A stretch of DNA of 49,352 nucleotides. Origin: an uncultured Burkholderiales bacterium (GTDB lineage: Bacteria; Pseudomonadota; Gammaproteobacteria; Burkholderiales; Burkholderiaceae_C). The number at the start of each line of letters is the position of its first letter. Positions within the stretch are counted from its first letter, which is position 1. The notes under the pieces were generated by a model that saw only the letters and a list, made by a program, of their open reading frames with translations, searched no databases and was not told where the DNA came from. A program made the translations under genes and the position numbers. The DNA is taken from the NCBI GenBank assembly GCA_903844825.1, contig CAIMVC010000088.1, forward strand, positions 1-49,352, in the 5' to 3' direction. Positions 15,101 to 22,091 of the stretch are shown here, piece after piece.

Positions 15101-17314
15101 ATGCCCCAGATCCTGCCACCACGTACCCTGCCCCGACTGCCAGCCATCGCACTGCTGCTGCCCTGGCTGATCTCTTCAACACCGGTCATGGCCCAGATGG
15201 GAACAGACGACGCGGATGCGGCTCAGACACCCCAGTTGCGCGAGGTGGTGGTCAGCAGCCGCCGCTCGCTGGAAGACCGGTTTTTCTCCACCGGCTCGCT
15301 GGTCGTGGTGGACCGGCAGGACATTGAGCAGATGGGGGTGGAAACCGTGACCGACGTGCTGCGCCAGTTGCCCGGTGTGCAGGTCACGCCCAACGCCAAC
15401 GGCAGCGTGGACATCCGCATGCGCGGCATGGACAGCAGCGCCACCCGCGTGCTCATTGACGGCCAGCGCTCGGGCGGGCGAGCGCAACTGCCTTTTGACC
15501 AGCTCCCGGCCGAGTTGATCGAGCGCATCGAGGTGATCCGCGCGCCCAGCGCCGAGTACTCGGGCGCCAGCGGCGGCACCATCAACTTTGTGCTGCGCCA
15601 GGCCACCAGCCAACGCTCGGGCAGTCTGCGCCTAAGCAACAGCCACGTCTGGGGCCGCAACGCAGGGCAACTGTTTGTCTCGCGCACCGGCCCCCTGGGC
15701 GGCGCCGCAGCGGGCGACGCTGCCGCCCCCGGAACAGTACCGCCAGCGCCCTCACCCTGGTCGTATTTTCTGGCGCTCGCGGGCTCCGGCCAGCTCAGCG
15801 GCTCTGACGTTGAACGCGAGCACAGCACTGACGGCACGCCATCGGCCAGCGGCAGCGCCCGCACCCGCAACCGCCGCGAGGAATGGACGCTGCTGCCGCG
15901 TCTGAACGGACGGCTGGGGCCGAAAGACCAGCTGGCCCTGCGCGCCACGCTCACCAGCTCGGCCCAGGCCGGCCGCTACGACAGCAGCGGCACTGGCACT
16001 GGCAGCAGCGGTGCCTACGCCTCATCGGCCAGCGAAAGCTCGGGGCAGGACAAGCGCTATGTGCAGGCCGCCGCCGACTGGACCCGGCGATTTGACGCCG
16101 GCAAGCTCGAGACCTCACTCTCGGGCAGCCAGTTGTCGGAGGCCGTGCAGCGCACGGGCGTGAGCAGCTTGAGCAACTCGGCCGGTAGCTCCAGCAGCAA
16201 CAGCGACTTCAGCGACGACCGCCGCGAGTCGGTCTGGTCGCTCAAGACCAAGCTGACCGGCACCAAGACCTCGCTGCTGTGGATGATGGGGGTAGAACTG
16301 GAGTCGCGGCAGGCGCAGGTGCAGACCCAAAGCAGCAGCTCGCCCCAGCAAAACCTCAGCGCCGACGTGCAGCGACAAGTACTCTGGGGCCAAAACGAAT
16401 GGGCGCTGCCGCTACAAACCACTCTGACGGCCGGACTGCGCGGCGAGTCGATCTCCCTGCGCTCGACGAGTTCGGGCCTGGCGGCTTCGCAGCAGCTGAA
16501 CTTTCTGCAGCCCTCCCTGCACACCCGCACGCCCATTGGCGAAGACACCCAGTGGCGCACCAACATTTCGCGCATCACACGCAACCCCGGCGTCTGGGAC
16601 CTGGTCGACCGCACCGTTCCCAGCCAGGGCAACAACAGCATCAGCAACCCCGACCAGGTGGGCAACACCGGTCTGCGGCCGGAAGTGGCGCAAACATTGG
16701 ACATGGGCGTGGAGCAGCGCCTGCCACGCCAGGGCCAGATGGGACTGAGCCTGTTTGTGCGCCAGATTCAGGATGTGATCGCAGTCCGCTCCAGCCTGCT
16801 GGCCGACCGCTGGACCGAGCAGCGTGACAACATCGGCAGCGCCCGCGCCTGGGGCCTGGAGGCTGACATCAAGAAGCCGCTGACCGAGGCCGCTTGGGGG
16901 CGGGACTGGAACCTGACGGCGCACGGCTCCTTGCTGCAGTCACGCATGACCAGCGGCGCCGACGCGGGGCTACGCATCCCCGGGCAGGCCCGGTACGTGG
17001 TCAACGTCGGGGTGAACAAGCCCTTCAGGCGCAACGGCGGCAGCTTTGGCGGGGTCTCAGTGGCGGTCACGGGGCCGGCCTCGCTGAGCACCGCCGGCGT
17101 AAGCGGGATCAACCGCGCCCGGGCCACGCTGGATGTGTACGTGGGCAGCGTGGTGCCGCGCGTTGGCTTCTGGCGCGTGGGCATCTACAACGTCGGCGAC
17201 GCGCGCTACGTGCGCGAGCGCAGCTACCAGGACAGCCTGGGCCGCGCCCAGACCGACATCAGCCAGATGAGCTTGACACCGCGCCTCGTTTTATCGGTAG
17301 GGACGCAGTTTTAA
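15101..17314 (+). CDS. TonB-dependent outer-membrane receptor
   Basis: A 737-residue receptor. A signal peptide (about residues 1-32, ending TPVMA) is followed by a plug domain with LREVVVSSRRS, IEQMGVETVTDVLRQLPGV and IRMRGMDSSATRVLIDGQR, then IERIEVIRAPSAEYSGASGG. The rest is a 22-strand-type barrel ending in the outer-membrane signature with terminal Phe (LSVGTQF). It imports a scarce ligand with energy from TonB. The ligand is not readable; the plug resembles siderophore-type receptors, and an MFS gene follows. Extracellular loops are rich in Ser and Gly (about residues 300-320). I chose the ATG at 15101 because the signal peptide starts there. Confidence 0.9.
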   Translation: MPQILPPRTLPRLPAIALLLPWLISSTPVMAQMGTDDADAAQTPQLREVVVSSRRSLEDRFFSTGSLVVVDRQDIEQMGVETVTDVLRQLPGVQVTPNANGSVDIRMRGMDSSATRVLIDGQRSGGRAQLPFDQLPAELIERIEVIRAPSAEYSGASGGTINFVLRQATSQRSGSLRLSNSHVWGRNAGQLFVSRTGPLGGAAAGDAAAPGTVPPAPSPWSYFLALAGSGQLSGSDVEREHSTDGTPSASGSARTRNRREEWTLLPRLNGRLGPKDQLALRATLTSSAQAGRYDSSGTGTGSSGAYASSASESSGQDKRYVQAAADWTRRFDAGKLETSLSGSQLSEAVQRTGVSSLSNSAGSSSSNSDFSDDRRESVWSLKTKLTGTKTSLLWMMGVELESRQAQVQTQSSSSPQQNLSADVQRQVLWGQNEWALPLQTTLTAGLRGESISLRSTSSGLAASQQLNFLQPSLHTRTPIGEDTQWRTNISRITRNPGVWDLVDRTVPSQGNNSISNPDQVGNTGLRPEVAQTLDMGVEQRLPRQGQMGLSLFVRQIQDVIAVRSSLLADRWTEQRDNIGSARAWGLEADIKKPLTEAAWGRDWNLTAHGSLLQSRMTSGADAGLRIPGQARYVVNVGVNKPFRRNGGSFGGVSVAVTGPASLSTAGVSGINRARATLDVYVGSVVPRVGFWRVGIYNVGDARYVRERSYQDSLGRAQTDISQMSLTPRLVLSVGTQF

Positions 17315-17449
17315 GGGCCCCGGCCGAGGCACTGGCGCTCGCTGTTGGTCGCTACTGGTCGTAGCCGGGCATGCGAGCCCGGGCAGATCACCCGGCCGCT
17401 CCCGGCTGCGAACTCACGCATACTTCAAGGCTTTGGCCCGGGATCCGAC

Positions 17450-18607
17450 ATGCCGCCTCTTCTTTACTTTTTCGCCCTGTGCAACCTGGTCATCGGCAGC
17501 GGCGCCTTTGTGCTGGGCGGCATTCTCGAACCCCTGAGCCAGTCGCTGGGGGTGAGCGTGGCCGCCGCCGGACAGGCCATGACTGCTTACGCCCTGGCCA
17601 CGGCGGTGCTGGCGCCGGTCCTGATCGTGTTGACCGTGCGCTGGTCGCGCAAACGTGCGGTGCAACTGGCCTTGAGCCTGTTCACGCTCGGCTGCGCCCT
17701 CTGTGCTTTGGCACCAAGCCTGAGCTTGCTCCTGATTGGACGGGCGCTGATGGGCGCCGGCGCCATGTTCACCGCTACCGCGGCCGCCCTGTCCATCGGC
17801 CTGGTGGCGCCGGCCCTGCGCGGGCGGGCCCTGTCGGTGAGTTTTCTGGGCATGAGCATCAGCTACGCCGTCGGCATTCCCTTGGGCGCCTGGCTGGGCT
17901 TTGAATACGGCTGGCGCCTGCCGGTCTGGCTGGCCGCCGCGGCGAGTCTGGCTGTGCTGGTCGCAGCCAGTTGGCTGATCCCTGCGCATATGAAGGGGGG
18001 CAGCTCGAACTTCATGGACTTTCGCAGCGCTGCGGGCCAGGCCGCTGTGCTGCGGGTGTGGCTGCGCACCTTGCTGAGCTTTGTCGCGATTTTCAGCATC
18101 TTCACCTACATCGGCCCGGTGCTGCGCGCACTTAACCCGATCAGCGCCTACGCCCTGTCCGTCATCTTGGCGATCTTCGGTTTATCGGGCATTGCCGGCA
18201 CCTTGATTGGCGGCTGGGCCAATGACCGCTTTGGCTCGCTGCGCACCCTGCGCATTCAACTGGGGGTGGTGATTTTGATGATGTGCCTGTTGCCGCTGAC
18301 ACAGGGCTACGTCCTGGCCACTGTCGCCTGCCTGGTCGTCTGGGGCACGGCCAGCTTTGGCATGACCGCTCCCCAGCAAAGCATTCTGGCGCACCTCTCG
18401 CCGAGCCAGGCGCCCTTGCTGCTGAGTCTGAACAGCTCGATGCTGTACCTGGGTACGGCGCTGGGGGCCGTCATCAGCGGCGCGCTGATCGGCACCGTCA
18501 GCCTGGACAAGCTGGGCTGGGTGGGCGCACCGTTTGCATTGATGGCGCTGCTGACCCTGGCTTTTGACAAGTCAGCCCTGAAGCAGCCGACAATGCAAGC
18601 GACCTGA
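17450..18607 (+). CDS. MFS transporter (AraJ/DHA1-like)
   Basis: A 385-residue, twelve-helix inner-membrane transporter. GVSVAAAGQAMTAYALATAV near residues 26-45, the RWSRKRAV loop between helices 2 and 3, RALMGAGAMFTATAAAL in helix 4, and GGWANDRFG in the second half are typical of the arabinose-efflux/DHA1 subgroup. The direction is probably export by proton antiport. It lies 135 bases after the TonB receptor on the same strand, so it could carry the same compound or an unrelated drug. I start at 17450, where the first membrane helix begins. Confidence 0.86.
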   Translation: MPPLLYFFALCNLVIGSGAFVLGGILEPLSQSLGVSVAAAGQAMTAYALATAVLAPVLIVLTVRWSRKRAVQLALSLFTLGCALCALAPSLSLLLIGRALMGAGAMFTATAAALSIGLVAPALRGRALSVSFLGMSISYAVGIPLGAWLGFEYGWRLPVWLAAAASLAVLVAASWLIPAHMKGGSSNFMDFRSAAGQAAVLRVWLRTLLSFVAIFSIFTYIGPVLRALNPISAYALSVILAIFGLSGIAGTLIGGWANDRFGSLRTLRIQLGVVILMMCLLPLTQGYVLATVACLVVWGTASFGMTAPQQSILAHLSPSQAPLLLSLNSSMLYLGTALGAVISGALIGTVSLDKLGWVGAPFALMALLTLAFDKSALKQPTMQAT

Positions 18608-18619
18608 AACGGCCTGCTC

Positions 18620-18642
18620 ACCGGGGAGCTATCCACCCCGGT
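18620..18642 (+). terminator. Hairpin after the MFS gene
   Basis: ACCGGGG (18620-18626) and CCCCGGT (18636-18642) form a perfect 7-bp stem 13 bases after the MFS stop. There is no T-run, so its terminator activity is uncertain. Confidence 0.35.
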
Positions 18643-18679
18643 CAGCCTGCATTCGCCCACTAGACTCGAGACCTTCCAC

Positions 18680-19024
18680 ATGGACTTCCCCGCCCAAAAG
18701 AGCGACACATCACAGCGGCCCGCGAGCAGCGCCGCAGCACTGGTCAGCCACGCAGACAAGCCCTTAGCACCACTACAGACCGCGCTGGACGCGCTGCGGC
18801 GCGGGGAGTCTCGCGTTGCTGCTTTTTCAGCGCTGGCGCAAGCGCAGAGCGCCGTCCTGGCTGCCCTGCCGCCCCGCTACGCCACGGTGCTGATGCAGTT
18901 GCTCACCAGCCTGGAGTCGAGCGCTTTGTTCACCGAAGAAAGCTGCTCCTTCAGTCAGGTCGACCTGCTCGACAAACTTCAGATGTGGCTCGACAAGGCC
19001 GCCGCAGAGCTGGAAAAAGCATGA
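18680..19024 (+). CDS. Uncharacterised protein (114 aa)
   Basis: A 114-residue soluble protein with no recognised domain. The first 25 residues are Ser/Ala/Gln-rich. The rest looks helical, with PLQTALDALRRGESRVAAFSAL, a PPRYATVLMQLLTSLES segment, and an amphipathic C-terminal helix DLLDKLQMWLDKAAAELEKA. A single Cys lies near residue 90. Its stop overlaps the start of the DsbA-like gene in ATGA, so the two are probably co-translated and may act together. I cannot assign a function. Confidence 0.75.
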   Translation: MDFPAQKSDTSQRPASSAAALVSHADKPLAPLQTALDALRRGESRVAAFSALAQAQSAVLAALPPRYATVLMQLLTSLESSALFTEESCSFSQVDLLDKLQMWLDKAAAELEKA

Positions 19025-19701
19025 GCACGGCCCAGCAGTCCCTGCTCTACGTGGGCGACCCGATGTGTTCGTGGTGCTACGGCTTTGCAGTCCCGCTGGC
19101 CGCCGTGCTTGACGCCTTCCCGCAATGCCCGGTAGACCTGATCATGGGCGGACTGCGGGCCTACAACACGCAGTGCATGGACGAGCCCCTGAAGGACTCG
19201 CTGCGCCACCACTGGGCGCAGGTGCACCTGCGCAGCGGTCAGCCTTTTGACGCCGACACCATCTTGCAGCGAAGCGACTTTGTCTACGACACCGAGCCGG
19301 CCTGTCGCGCGGTGGTGACCGTGCGCGAACACGCGCCCGCCTGCGCTCTGGACATGTATGAGGCGATTGCGCACGCGTTTTACGCACGTGGCGAGGACGT
19401 GACCCGCACCAGTGTGCTCGCGGCCCTGTGGGCCGATGTGCGCCAGCAGGCGGCGCAGCCGCCGACGCTGGACGACAAAGGTTTTCTCAAGGCCTTCGGC
19501 AGCCAGACGATTCGGGACACCACGCGCGAAGACTTCGAGCTGACCCAGCGCTGGGGCGTGAGCGGTTTTCCTGCGCTGTTTGCGGTGGTCGACGGCCAGG
19601 CCCACGCCGTCGCACGCGGCTACACCGAGGCCGACGACCTGATCGCGCGCATCGAACAGATTTTTTCGGCTTCGGCCGTCCCGGATGAGCCGGTACCCTG
19701 A
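19021..19701 (+). CDS. DsbA/FrnE-family thiol protein (cytosolic)
   Basis: A 226-residue thioredoxin-fold protein of the DsbA superfamily. The active-site motif is CSWC (Cys16-Cys19) in YVGDPMCSWCYG, and the cis-proline is in GVSGFPALF near residues 179-187, with an inserted helical domain between. No signal peptide precedes the first strand, so it should be cytosolic, like FrnE-type disulfide isomerases. The family is often mislabelled 2-hydroxychromene-2-carboxylate isomerase, but the intact CxxC favours thiol-disulfide chemistry. It is coupled to the 114-residue protein by ATGA and lies just upstream of the copper cassette, although on its own transcript as far as I can tell. Confidence 0.88.
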   Translation: MSTAQQSLLYVGDPMCSWCYGFAVPLAAVLDAFPQCPVDLIMGGLRAYNTQCMDEPLKDSLRHHWAQVHLRSGQPFDADTILQRSDFVYDTEPACRAVVTVREHAPACALDMYEAIAHAFYARGEDVTRTSVLAALWADVRQQAAQPPTLDDKGFLKAFGSQTIRDTTREDFELTQRWGVSGFPALFAVVDGQAHAVARGYTEADDLIARIEQIFSASAVPDEPVP

Positions 19702-19764
19702 GTTGCAAAAAGGGGCACTGCCCAGGCAACTCGGGACGGGCCCAAACGGCTTATCATTCAACCT

Positions 19765-20238
19765 ATGCGAACGTTGCTGCTCATCCTGCTGATCGCCTTG
19801 CTGCCGCTGAGCAGTTGGGCTGGCGGTGCGATGGCCATTCACACGAGCGCTCAGGGGGTTGCTCAGGGGGCCGTTCACAGCGGCGTTCACAGCGCCGCCA
19901 GCGACCGGCAAGCGCTCGAGCCAGCGGCACCGCAGGCCGGCCACGGCGCACACGCGGGGCATCACGGTTCGGCTTCGGCGAGCGAGCCAGCGCAGCACAG
20001 CGGTGCCGGCCAAATGGGCCAGCACGCCCAGGCTCAAGCCCCGGACTGCGCCACCCACGACGCAGGCAGCGACCCCTGCAAGAACTGCCAGAGCTGCCAG
20101 ATCTGTCATAGCGTCGCCCTGTCCCTTGACAGCATCGGCCTCGGGGCGCAGCCCATCCATGCCATGCCGCGACCCGCTGCGGCTCACGACTTCGCCAGCG
20201 CCGACATGGCGCCCGGCCAAAAACCACCCATTTCCTGA
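19765..20238 (+). CDS. Secreted His/Cys-rich putative copper-binding protein
   Basis: A 157-residue protein with a clear signal peptide (MRTLLLILLIALLPLSSWA, cleavage near residue 19-24). The middle part is rich in His (HGAHAGHH near 60-67) and repeats VAQGAVHSGVHS, which is encoded by short tandem DNA repeats at about 19849-19900. It ends with a closely spaced cysteine cluster, CKNCQSCQICH at 105-115, plus Cys95. This set of ligands suggests periplasmic binding of Cu or another soft metal. CQICH formally fits a heme c site, but the flanking CxxC repeats make a metal cluster or trap more likely. The location, directly before multicopper oxidase genes, supports a copper role. No named family recognised. 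Confidence 0.72.
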   Translation: MRTLLLILLIALLPLSSWAGGAMAIHTSAQGVAQGAVHSGVHSAASDRQALEPAAPQAGHGAHAGHHGSASASEPAQHSGAGQMGQHAQAQAPDCATHDAGSDPCKNCQSCQICHSVALSLDSIGLGAQPIHAMPRPAAAHDFASADMAPGQKPPIS

Positions 20239-20279
20239 GCGCCAAGCCCGAAATGGGTCTGCACTGCGCCGCTTGGCGC
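20226..20279 (+). other. Interleaved perfect 9-bp stems (possible H-type pseudoknot)
   Basis: ACCCATTTC (20226-20234) pairs with GAAATGGGT (20250-20258), and GCGCCAAGC (20239-20247), inside that loop, pairs with GCTTGGCGC (20271-20279). The arms cross, so the transcript could form an H-type pseudoknot (loops 4, 2 and 12 bases) or two exclusive hairpins. The stop codon of the upstream gene (20236-20238) lies in the first loop. Confidence 0.55.
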
Positions 20280-20323
20280 GGAGCTTCAGCGCTGCTGCGC
20301 CTTGCCTGAGCCTGGCAGCATCC

Positions 20324-20350
20324 GCCTAACCGCACCTGCCTAACCGCACC
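20324..20350 (+). repeat. 13-bp direct repeat in copper leader
   Basis: GCCTAACCGCACC occurs at 20324-20336 and again at 20338-20350, one base apart, in the non-coding leader. It could be a paired regulator site or a duplication. Confidence 0.8.
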
Positions 20351-20428
20351 CGACTTGCCGCAACTGCTGCCGTCGGCACGCCACGATCGCTGCGCCTTAC
20401 CACCCCTCGGGCAGTTGGTGCGGCAGCC

Positions 20429-20451
20429 TGGCGCAACCCCGCCATTTTTTT
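20429..20451 (+). terminator. Terminator-like hairpin with T7 before the copper operon
   Basis: TGGCG (20429-20433) and CGCCA (20440-20444) form a 5-bp stem with a 6-base loop, followed at once by seven T (20445-20451). It ends only about 20 bases before the ribosome site of the next gene, too close for a separate promoter in between, so it looks like an attenuator. Upstream segments CAACTGC/GCAGTTG (20361-20367/20411-20417) and GCTGCCG/CGGCAGC (20366-20372/20421-20427) offer further crossing stems. Confidence 0.45.
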
Positions 20452-20480
20452 CGCCTGTTCCCCGCCCTTTGGAGAATTCA

Positions 20481-20876
20481 GTGACCTTCGCCATCTCCCC
20501 TCACGACCCCGCTGAAGCTGCGCCCTGGAACGGCGCACGCAAGCGGAAGATAGCCCTGTGGCTGGCCTTGGTCGCCAGCCCCGTGCTGGCTCAAACCCAC
20601 ACCCCCGCGCCCTACCCACGCGTCGACCCGCTGCCCACGGCGCGCGCAGCAGAGCCACGTACACCCGTTCCCGCAGCAGCCTACCAGTCCAGCCTGGACG
20701 GATTGCCCAGCGGGGTGGAGGCGGCGCGCACCGACTGGCCCCGCGCCAATGCCGAAGTGGGTCAGTTCAGAAATGGCCACGCTGACATCCTCAAATGGGA
20801 AGCAAACCCAAACCGCAACGCAGCGGGCCAGGCCATGCCCATCCAGCCCGATACCAAGAAAGGCCGCCAGCCATGA
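20481..20876 (+). CDS. Small exported protein of copper operon (GHADILKWE motif)
   Basis: About 131 residues from a GTG at 20481, chosen because GGAG lies 6 bases upstream (20471-20474); the longer open frame before it runs through the structured leader. The export signal is ARKRKIALWLALVASPVLAQ (about residues 20-39). After a Pro-rich linker comes the C-terminal motif WPRANAEVGQFRNGHADILK followed by WE (about 88-109). I recall similar W-RAN-V-F-GHAD-KWE proteins ahead of TolC-type genes in metal-resistance operons of related bacteria; that is from memory. No catalytic residue is visible. Its stop overlaps the next start in ATGA, so coupling with the TolC-like lipoprotein is likely. Confidence 0.72.
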   Translation: MTFAISPHDPAEAAPWNGARKRKIALWLALVASPVLAQTHTPAPYPRVDPLPTARAAEPRTPVPAAAYQSSLDGLPSGVEAARTDWPRANAEVGQFRNGHADILKWEANPNRNAAGQAMPIQPDTKKGRQP

Positions 20877-21985
20877 CCATCTCTTCAACGCCGGGACTGC
20901 GGCCACTCTTTGGCCTGTTGCTGTCGGCGCTTCTCAGCGGCTGCAGCAGTTGGGCGCCCGATGGTGGGCTGACGGAGTTGCAGGCGAGTCTGGCCACCAA
21001 ATTGCCGCCGGCCCAGGTGGGTGCGGCACCGACAGTGCCACGGCCCGGGCAGCCTAGCCAGGCCGCGATCGCCTTGCTGCTGGAGGCGCCCCTGAGCCTG
21101 GACGCCGCCACCCGCATCGCCCTGCTGAACAACCCGGGCCTGCAACGCCAGCTGGCCGCTTCCGGGCTGAACATCACCGACCAGGTGGCAGCAGCCCAGC
21201 CCGACAAAGCCCGTGCGGCTACCGAGCTGGCGCGTCTGCGGGCACAGGTGCAGCAAGCCTGGGTGCGGGCTGTCGCCGCCGGCCAACGCGTGGCTTATCT
21301 GACGCAAGCCAAAGAGACCGCCGAGGCCAGCGGCGAGCTGGCGCGCCGCATGGTCCGCGCCGGCAACTGGAGCCGCTTGCAACAGTCGCGCGAACAACAG
21401 CTGCTGGCTGAGTTAGCGCGCGATCTGGAGCACGCCCAGCTACAGGCCTTTGAAGCACGCGAGGCGCTCACCGTTGTGCTGGGGCTTTGGGGCGAGCAAA
21501 CACGTTTTTCGCTGCCGGCCGAGTTACCTGCGCTGCCAACGAAAGCCAGTGACTACCCCGACGTGGAAGCACGCGCACTGCAAGCGCATGGCGAGCTGGC
21601 GCTGGCGGTAAGCCGCTGGGAGCTACAGCGCAACAAATGGGTCGAGCCAGGCCCCGCCGGTCTGTGGAGCACTCTGCGCGACGACGCCAGCGTGCGCGAA
21701 CTTGCCGTCAAGCTGCGCAGTCAGGCCCGTACCGCCTACCAGCGCTACCGAAGCCTGCACGCCCTGGCTCGCCATGAGCAAGCCGAGCTGCAGCCGCTGC
21801 GCCAATTCATTCACGAAGAAACCCTGCTGCGCTACAACGGCATGCTTTCCAGCGTGTTCGAGCTGCTGGCAGAAAGCCGCGCCCAAACCCGTGGCGCCAT
21901 CCAGGTGACCGAGGCGCTGCGCGATTTCTGGCTGGCCGATGCCGAGCTGCAGGCCGTGCTGGCCGGCGGGGCGCTGGCGCCTTGA
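20873..21985 (+). CDS. TolC-family lipoprotein apparently lacking both beta-barrel insertions
   Basis: A 370-residue protein with a lipoprotein signal (lipobox LLSGC, Cys24), so it should be tethered to a membrane. TolC-family helical segments are clear: LSLDAATRIALLNNPGLQRQ (first-repeat helix), RRMVRAGNWSRLQQSREQQL, REALTVVLGLWGEQ, and in the second repeat RTAYQRYRSLHALA and LLRYNGMLSSVFELLAESRA. In usual TolC/CusC-type proteins (about 450-500 residues) each repeat has a beta hairpin between long helices. Here the first repeat passes from AAAQPDKA straight into RAATELARLRAQVQQ, and the second from VSRWELQRN through about 20 residues to VRELAVKLRSQ. Both barrel segments therefore seem missing. 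The frame is open throughout, so this is not a simple frameshift. Confidence 0.82.
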   Translation: MTISSTPGLRPLFGLLLSALLSGCSSWAPDGGLTELQASLATKLPPAQVGAAPTVPRPGQPSQAAIALLLEAPLSLDAATRIALLNNPGLQRQLAASGLNITDQVAAAQPDKARAATELARLRAQVQQAWVRAVAAGQRVAYLTQAKETAEASGELARRMVRAGNWSRLQQSREQQLLAELARDLEHAQLQAFEAREALTVVLGLWGEQTRFSLPAELPALPTKASDYPDVEARALQAHGELALAVSRWELQRNKWVEPGPAGLWSTLRDDASVRELAVKLRSQARTAYQRYRSLHALARHEQAELQPLRQFIHEETLLRYNGMLSSVFELLAESRAQTRGAIQVTEALRDFWLADAELQAVLAGGALAP

Positions 21986-21999
21986 TCGCTGTGCACGTC

Positions 22000-22035
22000 C
22001 TTCACGCTATTCACGCTCTTGACGCTCTTGAGGCC
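22000..22035 (+). repeat. Four imperfect 9-bp tandem repeats
   Basis: Units CTTCACGCT, ATTCACGCT, CTTGACGCT and a partial CTTGAGGCC follow one another in the 106-base gap between the TolC-like and multicopper oxidase genes. They could be slippage or a regulator array. Confidence 0.7.
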
Positions 22036-22091
22036 CTGCAGCGCCCGACCCAACACAGGCCACCAGGCTTGATCACCCAAGGATTTTCCCG

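Noticed and set aside
20076..20102. Heme c site (CQICH) in the secreted copper-region protein
   Set aside because: The CxxCH occurs inside a longer run of CxxC repeats with no cytochrome fold around it, so metal binding is more likely. Not fully excluded.
20873..21985. TolC-like gene as a frameshifted pseudogene
   Set aside because: The frame is open from a coupled start to the stop and family motifs continue in one frame on both sides of each missing segment; in-frame loss fits better than decay.
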